A stretch of DNA of 39,928 nucleotides, from assembly GCA_036276235.1 (NCBI GenBank), contig DATBDZ010000280.1, positions 1 to 39,928 on the forward strand, written 5' to 3'. This document shows, in pieces, positions 33,044-39,928 of this stretch. The notes under the pieces were generated by a model. The model ran no database searches. It saw nothing but the letters and a program-made list of their open reading frames with translations, and was not told the DNA's origin. Positions within the stretch are counted from its first letter, which is position 1. Every line of letters starts with the position of its first letter. Source of the stretch: JANWHF01 sp036276235 (lineage in GTDB: Bacteria > Planctomycetota > Phycisphaerae > Tepidisphaerales > Tepidisphaeraceae). The translations under genes were made by a program, and so were the position numbers.

Positions 33044-33071
33044 GCTGAATGCTGAATGCTGAATGCTGAAT
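33044..33071. repeat. Tandem 7-base repeat, GCTGAAT x4
   Basis: Four exact copies of GCTGAAT (33044-33071) lie 11 bases upstream of the flgL start, directly where a leader and ribosome binding site would be. A neighbouring inverted repeat begins seven bases later. Confidence 0.95.
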
Positions 33072-33077
33072 GCAATC

Positions 33078-33207
33078 TCCCTCTCCCCTGTACTCAGGGG
33101 AGAGGGTTGGGGTGAGGGGACTAACGCTTCGACTTGCGAACCGCGCTGTTTTGCGACTCGCCGTCCCCTCACCCTGCCCTCTCCCCTGAGTACAGGGGAG
33201 AGGGTTC
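33078..33207. repeat. CCCTCTCCCCTG inverted pair, copy 2
   Basis: Same structure as at 16455-16582 but inserted in the opposite orientation: the GTTGGGGTGAGGGGAC extension comes first. Its centre, reverse-complemented, matches the centre of copy 1 and copy 4. It fills the flgK-flgL gap together with two other families. Confidence 0.93.
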
Positions 33208-33249
33208 TGAGCGCGGTCGTTCACGGCCAGGAAATTCTCAGAAAAGGCG

Positions 33250-33350
33250 CGTAGGGCGGGCACTGCCCGCCGCGTTTTTAGAGCAGGTACTGCGAAGCAT
33301 CTGGCCGCTTGCGCGGGGAGGCCAGATGCTTCGGAGTACCTCAGCATGAC
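33250..33350. repeat. Half GGCGGGCACTGCCCGCC element plus GTCATGCTGAGG hairpin copy
   Basis: Positions 33250-33272 are one half of the GTAGGGCGGGCACTGCCCGCC element. Positions 33282-33306 are a damaged left arm (GCAGGTACTGCGAAGCATCTGGCC) and 33320-33350 an intact right arm of the long hairpin family. The region looks like repeated insertion of different repeats into one gap. Confidence 0.88.
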
Positions 33351-33392
33351 ATCTTCCGGGGATTTGAATCTTTTGTTCAAGGTTGCTCCGCG

Positions 33393-35093
33393 CTAGATCG
33401 GCATCGCCAATAGAGTTTGCATCATCTGATCTACGGTGCTGATTACTCGGGCTGCGCCCTGGAAGGCGCGCTGTTGGCGAATGAGATTGACGGCTTCTTC
33501 GTCGAGGCTTACGCCGCTCAGAGCATCGTGTTGCGCGCTGAGCGTAGCCTGAACGGCTTTGCTCGCGGTGACGCTGGTGTTCGCGGTCGCGACCTGGCCG
33601 GCGACTTGATCGACCATCGTCTGGTAGCTGTCATTTACGCTGGCGCCATTGAGGCTGCTCACAGCCTGCGTGCCCAACGCGGCGATTGCTATCGCGGTCT
33701 GGTTGTCCGCGGGATCGCCATTCTTGGCGGCGGCCAGAAGGCTCGGCTGATTCTGCAATGTGCTGCTAACAGCGATATCTGATGCGTTCTGCCCCGTGAA
33801 AAATGTGTTGACACCCAATGCGGCCAGTACGCCGCTGCTGTCCTGGCTGAAGCTCAGATCAACTGCGCTGGAATTGGAAGCTATCGTGAGTTTGCCGTTC
33901 GTAACCGTCGCGCTGACTCCATTAATCCCATTCAAGCTGGCGGCGAGCGATGTCAACGATGTGTCATTCCCATTGAGCCCATCCAGATCGACCTGCACCA
34001 GCGTGCTGGTTTGCTGGCCGGTTGCTTTCTGGCGGACATGAACGACGAAGCTGCCATTGGTCGGCGTGAAAGGAAGTGCCGCACCGGCCGTGTTCAGGGC
34101 CGCATTGGGATCGGCGACGGCGTTGCTCGCCGTCACGCTGCTGATGCCGTCCAGCCCCTGGCCGGATGAGTGAATCTTGTTGAGCTCGAAAATAAGTCCG
34201 TGCGCCAGATCATCCATCTGGCCTTCGACCGTGGTGACCTGCGATCGCAGCGAGAGCAGCGCGCCCAATTCGCCCGAAGTCGCGGGAACGTTGCCGCCAT
34301 TGGCGGTAAAGACTAGCTGCGGCGTCGGGCCTTGCGGCGTCTGCTGTATCTGCATCGACAGGCCTTGATTCGTCGTCCCCGCCACCAGCGCTTCTGAGCC
34401 GACGTAGACGTCTACCGTCCCGTTATCCTGCGGCACCGTTTTGATGTTCACGAGCTGCGCGAGTTGCTTGAGCACCGCGTCGCGCTGATCGAGCAAGCCA
34501 TTCGCCTGCCCGCGCCCGCCTTGCGCGACGGCGATTTGCCCATTGAGCTTCGCGACTTGCTGCGCCAGATCGTTGGCGGCCTTGGCCTGCGTCGAGAGGC
34601 GCGAGTTGATGTCGGTCTGAACATTCGTGAGCTGCGACCGCTCGGTGTTGAATTCCTGGCCCAGCGATTGGCCATCCTGCAAAACCACTTGCCGCAGGTT
34701 CGCATCCTGTGGCGTGTTCGCGAGATTCGACCAGCTCGTAAAAAACTGGCTGAGCTGCGTGGAGATGTTGTTGTCGCCCAGCGCGTTGAGCGTCGTCTCG
34801 ACGCGCGAGAGATAATCCTGCGTGGTGGTGGCGGCCTGGTTGTCGCTGTCGCTGCTGCGCACGCGCTCTTCGAGGCTCTGATCGATCTGCCGCTGGATCG
34901 ATGTGAGATCGACCCCGGTGCCCATGAAAATGCCCGGCGCAATCTGCTGGTCGGGCGTCGTCGAGATCGTGGCGGTCTGGCGCGTGTAGTCGGCGTTCCC
35001 CGCATTGGAGATGTTGTTCCCCGTCACCTGCAGCGCAGCCTGGCTGACCGACAGGGCCGAGGTACCGATGTTGAGTGCGCCGATGAGAGACAT
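33393..35093 (-). CDS. flgK: FlgK, hook-filament junction protein
   Basis: A 566-residue protein. The N-terminal rod/hook motif is clear (LNIGTSALSVSQAALQVTGNNISNAGNADYTRQTATI), followed by the FlgK helical segment (LEERVRSSDSDNQAATTTQDYLSRVETTLNAL, LSQFFTSWSNLANTPQD). The C-terminus GVSLDEEAVNLIRQQRAFQGAARVISTVDQMMQTLL matches the family end. The middle has a beta-rich insertion with a flagellin-IN-like segment (SLTSLAASLNGINGVSATV). It assembles at the hook tip as the first junction protein. It lies between the flgN-like chaperone gene and flgL, each gap carrying a repeat. Confidence 0.96.
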   Translation of the reverse strand: MSLIGALNIGTSALSVSQAALQVTGNNISNAGNADYTRQTATISTTPDQQIAPGIFMGTGVDLTSIQRQIDQSLEERVRSSDSDNQAATTTQDYLSRVETTLNALGDNNISTQLSQFFTSWSNLANTPQDANLRQVVLQDGQSLGQEFNTERSQLTNVQTDINSRLSTQAKAANDLAQQVAKLNGQIAVAQGGRGQANGLLDQRDAVLKQLAQLVNIKTVPQDNGTVDVYVGSEALVAGTTNQGLSMQIQQTPQGPTPQLVFTANGGNVPATSGELGALLSLRSQVTTVEGQMDDLAHGLIFELNKIHSSGQGLDGISSVTASNAVADPNAALNTAGAALPFTPTNGSFVVHVRQKATGQQTSTLVQVDLDGLNGNDTSLTSLAASLNGINGVSATVTNGKLTIASNSSAVDLSFSQDSSGVLAALGVNTFFTGQNASDIAVSSTLQNQPSLLAAAKNGDPADNQTAIAIAALGTQAVSSLNGASVNDSYQTMVDQVAGQVATANTSVTASKAVQATLSAQHDALSGVSLDEEAVNLIRQQRAFQGAARVISTVDQMMQTLLAMPI

Positions 35094-35099
35094 TTGAAT

Positions 35100-35170
35100 A
35101 GTTGCCAGTTGTCAGTTGCCAGTTGCCAGTAATGCCAGCGAATTCACTGGCAACTGGTAACTGGCAACTT
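35100..35170. repeat. Inverted repeat of AGTTGCCAGT units, copy 3
   Basis: Opposing arms of three decamer units (AGTTGCCAGTTGTCAGT... and ...ACTGGCAACTGGTAACTGGCAACT) around a ~15-base centre. It begins seven bases before the flgK start and ends three bases before the flgN-like stop, so it fills the whole gap. Confidence 0.95.
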
Positions 35171-35172
35171 CT

Positions 35173-35664
35173 TCACCCAACCGCTTCCATCACTCCGATT
35201 CGCGCCGAAACTTTCGGCACGCCTTGTTTTGTGTAGACGCCGGCTTTTTCGACGGCTCCTGCGAACAGCCGCAGCGCTGTATTCAGATGCCCCAGCACGG
35301 CGCCGGCGACTTTGCCGGCTACGAACGTGCCCGACTGCACCGCCTGCATCGCTTGCTTCAAATCCGTTCGCAGCTTCATAAGTTGCGGGCCTCTTGCCGG
35401 AAACGCGGCAGCGATTTTGTTGATCGTCGGCTCCGGCCCAAGCTTCAGCAGGTTGCCCAATTGAGCTGCCAGAAATCTCCGCTGCTTTTCGAGCAGCACG
35501 ATACGAATGCGGCTGGCTTCCTGAAGCGCTACCGATTCGTCCATCGCACGAACGTCCATCCGCTTCATCGCCGCCAGGTGCGCCTCCAGATGCGCGTGGA
35601 GCTTTCGATGCTCGGCCAGCAATTGCTGCAGGACAGTTTCAAGCTCTGATACCTGCCGAGACAT
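35173..35664 (-). CDS. flgN: FlgN-like export chaperone
   Basis: A 163-residue, almost entirely helical protein with long amphipathic coiled-coil segments (ELETVLQQLLAEHRKLHAHLEAHLAAMKRMDVRAMDESVALQEASRIRIVLLEKQRRFLAAQL), typical of the FlgN family that delivers FlgK and FlgL to the export gate. Direct sequence identity to the family is low, so the call relies on fold pattern, length and its position immediately upstream of flgK. Its start overlaps the end of the flgJ-like gene by 26 bases. The leader lacks a clear Shine-Dalgarno sequence, consistent with translational coupling. Confidence 0.75.
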   Translation of the reverse strand: MSRQVSELETVLQQLLAEHRKLHAHLEAHLAAMKRMDVRAMDESVALQEASRIRIVLLEKQRRFLAAQLGNLLKLGPEPTINKIAAAFPARGPQLMKLRTDLKQAMQAVQSGTFVAGKVAGAVLGHLNTALRLFAGAVEKAGVYTKQGVPKVSARIGVMEAVG

Positions 35665-36064
35665 TCGTGCTCACTTTCTGTGCCGACGGCCGGATTGTTT
35701 TGGCCGATCGCTGCAGTGCATTGAGGGACGGCACACCGTCGGTATGGCGGTTACCCTCAATCTTTCGCACCAGCGCATGAACGAGGCCATGCTTGGCGTT
35801 TTTGCTTCCGGTGCCGCGCGTCATTCGGTCGGCCAGGTGCTGGTCGAGCATTTCGGAGAACATCTGCCCGCCGCGACCACCGCTGAAAAGCTTGGATTTA
35901 AACGGGCTTTCCCGCATCTGCTTGAGCATCGGCCCGTAAAAGGCCTGCGCGACAAGGCGCTGGCTCTGATGAACGAGTTGATCGTGCTGAGTGGGAGGAT
36001 TCGAGCGACGATGAATGTCCGCCGTCGAATTCTGGGCTGGTGATGAAACGGGTTGAACATGCAT
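35639..36064 (-). CDS. flgJ: FlgJ-type rod-binding protein without muramidase domain
   Basis: A 141-residue protein starting at ATG 36064 after CGGAGACG; the longer frame to 36127 is less likely. The core segment LVAQAFYGPMLKQMRESPFKSKLFSGGRGGQMFSEMLDQHLADRM matches the N-terminal rod-binding (rod-capping) domain of FlgJ. The C-terminal ~70 residues are basic and disordered (HTDGVPSLNALQRSAKTIRPSAQ). The peptidoglycan hydrolase domain of enterobacterial FlgJ is absent, as in many other phyla, so a separate hydrolase must open the wall. It is followed by the flgN-like gene in a 26-base overlap. Confidence 0.85.
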   Translation of the reverse strand: MHVQPVSSPAQNSTADIHRRSNPPTQHDQLVHQSQRLVAQAFYGPMLKQMRESPFKSKLFSGGRGGQMFSEMLDQHLADRMTRGTGSKNAKHGLVHALVRKIEGNRHTDGVPSLNALQRSAKTIRPSAQKVSTNVSAGIRA

Positions 36065-36146
36065 ATCGCGTCTCCGACGCTGAGTAATCGAGCATCCGTC
36101 TCGATCATGTGTCTTAATCGCGGACAATTCTCATTTGCGGAGAACT

Positions 36147-36221
36147 GTCATGCTGAGGTACTCCGAAGCATCTGGCCGGCCCGCGCAAGTAGCCAGATGC
36201 TTCGGAGTACCTCAGCATGAC
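36147..36221. repeat. Long hairpin repeat, GTCATGCTGAGGTACTCCGAAG family, flgI-flgJ gap
   Basis: Perfect 30-base arms (36147-36176 and 36192-36221) with a 15-base loop that differs from the loop at 18254-18266. It fills most of the 196-base gap between flgI and the flgJ-like gene. Confidence 0.95.
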
Positions 36222-36260
36222 GACTCGCGGCATTGGAATTTGTCCGGTACATCCGGCCAT

Positions 36261-37319
36261 TCAATCCTCAATCAATTTCGCGTGCAGTTTTCCCTCTTTG
36301 TATAGCTCCTCAATGATCTCGATACGGTCCTTCACGGGCACCCGAATCTGCTCCAGCGCGTTAACGAGGTCCTGGAGCCGCGCGCCGCCCTGATTGCCGG
36401 TCTGCACCGGGATCGCCTCGCGGCGGGTGGTGATCGGCGCGCGAGCGGAGGGCACGGGCGCTGGAGCCGTCGTATCGATCGTCAATCCCTGATGACTGAT
36501 GACAACCGGGCTGATCTCGACATCGCCGGTGATGATCAAAGTTCCGGTTCGCTTATTGATTTGCACCCGCGCTTCGGTCGGCAGGATCGGAATCGGAAGC
36601 TGCAGCACGCGGCTGATAAACCCATCCGGCCGCTCGCGCTCCGCCATCGGGATCGTCACAACAACTTCCTTGGCATCGACGACAAATGCCAGTTGCTCGC
36701 CGGTCTGTCCCTCGGCGTCGTTGATCGTCTTGGCGATGAGATTGGCCGTCGTCCAGTTGGCGGACGGCGCGGCAATGATCAGGCTGATGCGCCCATTTTC
36801 GATGTACTTGACGGGCAGATCGGCTTCCATCACCGCCCCGCCGGGAACCACGCCGACGTTTGTGTCGCTGGCGTCTTCCAACTCGACCGGCCCGTGCGCC
36901 AGCGCAAAGAGCGGAGAGCCGGGAACTGGCCCGAGCATTGGGCTGACGAATAATCGCCCGCCTTTAAGGCTGGTGGCATCGCCAAGGCTCGTCACGCGGA
37001 CATCAAGCTGATCGCCGGCCCGCGCTCCGTCGCTGGGGACGACCGCCGTCAACGCGACAACCGCAACGTTCTGAACTTTGTTGAGTTCCTGAATTGTAGC
37101 CGGATCGGAAAACTTCCCGAGCATTCCGGCCAGCGGCCGAATCGCCGGTGCGAAGTCGCCGCCGTCGCCCGTCCCCTTCAGGCCGTACACCAATCCCAGG
37201 CCCGTCAGCACATTGGTGCGCTGCCCATTGAGCCGCGTAATGTCCGCAATCCGGACAGCCTGCGCCGAGTGGCTCAGGAGCAGGGTCAGGGTGCAGAGGA
37301 TTGGAAGAAGTTGCCGCAT
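36261..37319 (-). CDS. flgI: FlgI, flagellar P-ring protein
   Basis: A 352-residue periplasmic protein. Signal peptide LLPILCTLTLLLSHSAQA with an AQA cleavage site. Family motifs are RIADITRLNGQRTNVLTGLGLVYGLKGTGDGGDF, NVAVVALTAVVPSDGARAGDQLDVRVTSLGDATSLKGG, ARVQINKRTGTLIITGDVEISPVVISHQGLTI and ARLQDLVNALEQIRVPVKDRIEIIEELYKEGKLHAKLI. It polymerises around the rod in the peptidoglycan layer. The presence of both P- and L-ring genes implies an outer membrane. It follows flgH with an AGTTGCCAGT repeat between them. Confidence 0.97.
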   Translation of the reverse strand: MRQLLPILCTLTLLLSHSAQAVRIADITRLNGQRTNVLTGLGLVYGLKGTGDGGDFAPAIRPLAGMLGKFSDPATIQELNKVQNVAVVALTAVVPSDGARAGDQLDVRVTSLGDATSLKGGRLFVSPMLGPVPGSPLFALAHGPVELEDASDTNVGVVPGGAVMEADLPVKYIENGRISLIIAAPSANWTTANLIAKTINDAEGQTGEQLAFVVDAKEVVVTIPMAERERPDGFISRVLQLPIPILPTEARVQINKRTGTLIITGDVEISPVVISHQGLTIDTTAPAPVPSARAPITTRREAIPVQTGNQGGARLQDLVNALEQIRVPVKDRIEIIEELYKEGKLHAKLIED

Positions 37320-37328
37320 TGGGGAGGA

Positions 37329-37411
37329 AGTTGCCAGTTGCCAGTTGTCAGTTGCCAGTCAATGCCCGCGTGTTGCCTTCACTGGCAACTGACAACTGGT
37401 AACTGTCAACT
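37329..37411. repeat. Inverted repeat of AGTTGCCAGT units, copy 4
   Basis: Arms of three decamer units (AGTTGCCAGTTGCCAGTTGTCAGT) and their complement around a ~22-base centre. It starts ten bases from the flgI start and ends 17 bases before the flgH stop. Confidence 0.94.
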
Positions 37412-37428
37412 ATTCCCCCCCTTCATCG

Positions 37429-38229
37429 TTAGAACGGATTAATAAAGTCCAATAATTTCCCCGCTATTCCGCGTTGGGTGATGTCTTTGACGGCTCCCTT
37501 GTGGTTCTTCTGCAACTCGAGGTCATGGAGCTGGGACGACAGGACGGCGTTGTCCGCCGTCACATCCTCGACGCGGCAGGTGCCGGTCAGGATGAACATC
37601 TGCTCTTCATCATCAATCTTGATGTGCTTGCGGGCCTGGAGAACCAGCGTGCCGTTGGGCTTCACGTCCAGCACCTCGGCGGTGATATGCGCCGTCATCG
37701 TGTCGGTGCGATCGACCTCGGCATCGCCCTTCATTGTCCGATTACCGGTGATGTCAATTCCGGCCGGAGTAGTGGGCGTCGGCAGGCCATAGAGTGCCAT
37801 GTTCTGAATATCCAGCTTCACCCACTGATTCACCTGCGCCTGCAGCTCGGCGTTCTTCTTCAGGTCTGAGGTCCCCTTCGATTGAATGTCGCTGGCTTCG
37901 TTGATGATGATTGAGATCAGATCATGTTTCTTGAGCGTCTTGGGCTGCTGCTCGGGCACGGCAAAGAAGCTCACCTGCGACAGGTGCGCCTGATTCGGAT
38001 CCGCCTGCACGGCAAGCTGCGCCTGCAGCAGCGAGCTTCCCGTGCGCTGCATGACCGCGCCGACTTGTGCCGCGGCACTATTGTTCACCGGATGCGGCTG
38101 CGGCTGTGCATGAGGCTCGGTCTGAGGATGGTTGGAATTCTGCGGCGCAGTCTGGCAAAAGCCGGGCGCCGTGGTGATGCAGATCGAACCGAGCCACGCG
38201 CAGCCAAGCAGAATTCGCTCATGTTTCAT
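37429..38229 (-). CDS. flgH: FlgH, flagellar L-ring protein
   Basis: A 266-residue protein. The N-terminus is an export signal (ILLGCAWLGSICITTAPGFCQTA), but the usual lipobox before an acylated cysteine is not convincing: PGFC lacks a Leu/Ala pattern, and the LLGC at residues 7-10 is too early. A His/Pro/Gln-rich stretch follows. The FlgH core is clear: KTLKKHDLISIIINEASDIQSKGTSDLKKNAE, HITAEVLDVKPNGTLVLQARKHIKIDDEEQMFILTGTCRVEDVTADNAVLSSQLHDLEL and GKLLDFINPF. GGGA lies before ATG 38229. It forms the outer-membrane bushing with FlgI and is placed between flgA and flgI. Confidence 0.93.
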   Translation of the reverse strand: MKHERILLGCAWLGSICITTAPGFCQTAPQNSNHPQTEPHAQPQPHPVNNSAAAQVGAVMQRTGSSLLQAQLAVQADPNQAHLSQVSFFAVPEQQPKTLKKHDLISIIINEASDIQSKGTSDLKKNAELQAQVNQWVKLDIQNMALYGLPTPTTPAGIDITGNRTMKGDAEVDRTDTMTAHITAEVLDVKPNGTLVLQARKHIKIDDEEQMFILTGTCRVEDVTADNAVLSSQLHDLELQKNHKGAVKDITQRGIAGKLLDFINPF

Positions 38230-38261
38230 CTATGTTCCCTTATGAAAAGTAAATGATTTCT

Positions 38262-38390
38262 CCCTCTCCCCTGTACTCAGGGGAGAGGGTTGGGGTGAGG
38301 GGACCGATGCGCCGATCGGCGAAGTACGCTTTCTGGCGGATCGCTCGTCCCCTCACCCTGCCCTCTCCCCTGAGTACAGGGGAGAGGGTT
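38262..38390. repeat. CCCTCTCCCCTG inverted pair, copy 3
   Basis: Same outer palindromes and TGAGGGGAC/TCCCCTCA extensions as the other copies, but its ~42-base centre is unrelated to theirs. It lies between flgA and flgH, 13 bases from the flgA stop codon. Confidence 0.93.
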
Positions 38391-38403
38391 CTGAGAGTTC
38401 GTT

Positions 38404-39588
38404 CTATTTCGATGCCAGTCCCATCGTGGCTTCCTGCGGACCTGTGATGACCGCCAGGTATGTTTCGCCGGTGTCTTCGTTTTTCATTCGCACGCTTTGA
38501 CCGAAGGAGCCATTCTCAAGTGCCCGCGCGACCGCGGTGATCTTCACGCCGCCGTGGTTCAGGGTGATTTGGACGAATTGCCCGTTCTTCACCAACTGCA
38601 CGGGATCGAGCATGCGCGCGGTGAGAACGGTGCCGGGCTTGAGATCGCGCGAGGCTTCCTGCCCGACCGCTTGCGCGAGCGTCACCAGCGGCTCATCCGC
38701 CAATCTATCTACCAGCGCGCGGCGTTCGATCACGTCGCTCTCGCGAATGATCTGCCGGGCGGCCAAGGGCTTGGTCATGACGACCGCCGACTCCCATGCC
38801 CGCGCGGCTGCGGTGACATGAACCTTGCGGCTGCCGGTATCGGTGACGACCAGCACATCCCAAGAAACATCGCCAAGGTTGTAGACCCGCCGCGAATCGA
38901 TATTGAACTTGAACAGGGGATTGGCCAGCGCCAAAACCTTCTCATCCGCCGGGCTGAAGGCGATCTGCAATACATCGGCGGCAAGCCCGAGCCGAACAGC
39001 GGCATCTTCAGTAAGAAACTGCCGTAGCGACTGCCCTTGCGCCTTTTCAACACCCGGTTTGGTTTCGAGGGGACTTGCCGGAGCCGGCGCGGGAACCACA
39101 GGCTGCGTCGCGGGCGCGATAACCGCATCGGCAGGCACCGCGTGCGCGACGCCCTGCTTTGCGTCGATCCATTGCTGCAGCGCATCCTGCTCGCTGAAAT
39201 GAACATCGTTACGTGCAATCGTGCAGGCGGTTGGCCCGGCGAAGTTAATGCCGGCGACGTTCAGCCCCGCCTCGCTCAGCATTTTGCGGACATCCTTGAG
39301 ATCAACCGATTGAAACGCCGCCCCTGGGTTGCAATGCGCGATGACCAGATCAGCAACAGGCGAGAAAAATGCCGCGTCCGAATCAGCCCAGCGGCAGACA
39401 TTTTTGAGCCGCACATCCGCGCCATGAACGGTAGCCTCGGAGCGAAGCTCGAGTGTGACGCCGCGCCGCGCGGGGGCGGGGACAAACCGCTCCGCCGGCG
39501 CGTCCTGTGCGGATGCGGTGTTGCCGCCATTCATCACGCTCGCCAGTCCGATGACTGCTACGAGTATATTTATTGCAAACGGGGGCAG
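38404..39588 (-). CDS. flgA: FlgA, P-ring assembly chaperone, unusual start
   Basis: The C-terminal ~140 residues are a SAF/FlgA domain (AARQIIRESDVIERRALVDRLADEPLVTLAQAVGQEASRDLKPGTVLTARML, VKNGQFVQITLNHGGVKITAVARAL, GSFGQSVRMKNEDTGETYLAVITG). A predicted signal peptide (FAINILVAVIGLASVM..TASA) is present, but no in-frame ATG, GTG or TTG exists between it and a CCCTCTCCCC repeat. The only ATG downstream (39534) is after the hydrophobic stretch. A CTG at 39588 has GGGGAGAGGG from the repeat at eight bases and is given here as the start, with low certainty. FlgA carries FlgI in the periplasm. The upstream frame to 39840 is repeat sequence. Confidence 0.85.
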   Translation of the reverse strand: MPPFAINILVAVIGLASVMNGGNTASAQDAPAERFVPAPARRGVTLELRSEATVHGADVRLKNVCRWADSDAAFFSPVADLVIAHCNPGAAFQSVDLKDVRKMLSEAGLNVAGINFAGPTACTIARNDVHFSEQDALQQWIDAKQGVAHAVPADAVIAPATQPVVPAPAPASPLETKPGVEKAQGQSLRQFLTEDAAVRLGLAADVLQIAFSPADEKVLALANPLFKFNIDSRRVYNLGDVSWDVLVVTDTGSRKVHVTAAARAWESAVVMTKPLAARQIIRESDVIERRALVDRLADEPLVTLAQAVGQEASRDLKPGTVLTARMLDPVQLVKNGQFVQITLNHGGVKITAVARALENGSFGQSVRMKNEDTGETYLAVITGPQEATMGLASK

Positions 39589-39594
39589 CCTGGG

Positions 39595-39723
39595 AACCCT
39601 CTCCCCTGTACTCAGGGGAGAGGGCAGGGTGAGGGGACAGCCGGTCGCGATTTTGCGCGGTTTGCAAATCGAAGCGTTCGTCCCCTCACCCCAACCCTCT
39701 CCCCTGAGTACAGGGGAGAGGGA
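39595..39723. repeat. CCCTCTCCCCTG inverted pair, copy 4
   Basis: Full copy with the same centre as copy 1. Its right-hand end on the minus strand (GGGGAGAGGG) lies directly before the first possible flgA codons and could act as the ribosome binding site. Confidence 0.93.
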
Positions 39724-39729
39724 GAATGC

Positions 39730-39900
39730 GCGGCGGGCAATGCCCGCCCTACGGGAAAAAGTGAGACATGTTGGGTGGGTGTACTCGCCCACTATTTGCT
39801 GCTCGTGGTGGGCGAGTACACCCTCCCTACGAAATTGCATTCGGTGGGCAATGCCCGCCCTACGGGAAATGGCGCTGGCGTAGGGCGGGCACTGCCCGCC
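39730..39900. repeat. Cluster of half and full repeats upstream of flgA
   Basis: In order: a half GGCGGGCAATGCCCGCCCTACG element (39730-39752), a full GGTGGGTGTACTCGCCCAC inverted pair (39773-39830), and a full GGCGGGCAATGCCCGCCC inverted pair (39843-39900). No gene is seen from 39589 to the window end, and the repeats continue to position ~39900. Confidence 0.88.
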
Positions 39901-39928
39901 TCCTTCTTTGTGTCGAGGGGTTCCGTCC

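Noticed and set aside
33063..33349. Plus-strand ORFs of 63-71 residues with LSPVLRGEGWGEG or TLPSPLSTGERV
   Set aside because: Translated repeats; identical peptides appear at each repeat copy in any frame.
39589..39840. Open frame extending flgA upstream to 39840
   Set aside because: The added residues are a translation of two intergenic repeats (SLSPVLRGEGWGEG and LTLPSPLSTGERV patterns that recur at every copy of this family), not protein.

Overview
The window looks like a chromosomal segment of a GC-rich, flagellated planctomycete, most likely of the Phycisphaerae type. The taxonomic signs are two secreted proteins with an N-terminal LEPR(Q/R)LL motif (1430-3022 and 21337-22872), a cytochrome-like DUF1549/DUF1553 protein paired with a Tat-exported DUF1501 protein (18346-20946 and 16702-18111), and a fliW-csrA-flagellin block. 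This assignment is inference from gene families; I could not run a search.

Layout. 1-3.0 kb: ABC transporter ATPase, a small unknown ORF among repeats, and a secreted sugar dehydrogenase-like protein. 3.2-8.4 kb: on the + strand, a ParE-type toxin-antitoxin pair, a LeuC-family dehydratase, an overlapping gene pair whose second product has a HEPN RNase motif, and a HEAT plus WG-repeat protein that is probably frameshifted near its start. 9.3-11.1 kb: aspartate kinase lysC and a DUF4870 membrane protein with a terminator. 11.3-16.1 kb: a minus-strand run of a XerC/D-type recombinase, a 74-aa protein, a lipoprotein, a TolB-like propeller lipoprotein and a DUF4190 membrane protein. 16.2-24.8 kb: a small protein, the DUF1501/DUF1549 pair, a CAP plus SdrD-B-like surface protein, a membrane-anchored unknown and an EamA transporter. 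25.06-25.87 kb: a REP-associated tyrosine transposase (RAYT) enclosed by near-perfect ~35-bp inverted repeats. 26-39.6 kb: a minus-strand flagellar block, read flgA, flgH, flgI, flgJ (rod-binding domain only), flgN-like, flgK, flgL, fliW, csrA and two flagellins of identical length. This gives L/P rings, hook-filament junction, filament and the post-transcriptional switch that controls flagellin.

Two things stand out. First, almost every intergenic gap holds a paired, inverted, REP/BIME-like repeat, and at least ten sequence-unrelated families are present. The same families recur in gaps of different operons; some supply stop codons, and one apparently supplies the ribosome binding site and start context of flgA. 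Second, both flagellin leaders carry a hairpin with a GGA in its loop plus an ANGGA motif on the Shine-Dalgarno sequence, the layout expected for CsrA repression, next to csrA and fliW.

No rRNA, tRNA or CRISPR array was recognised.
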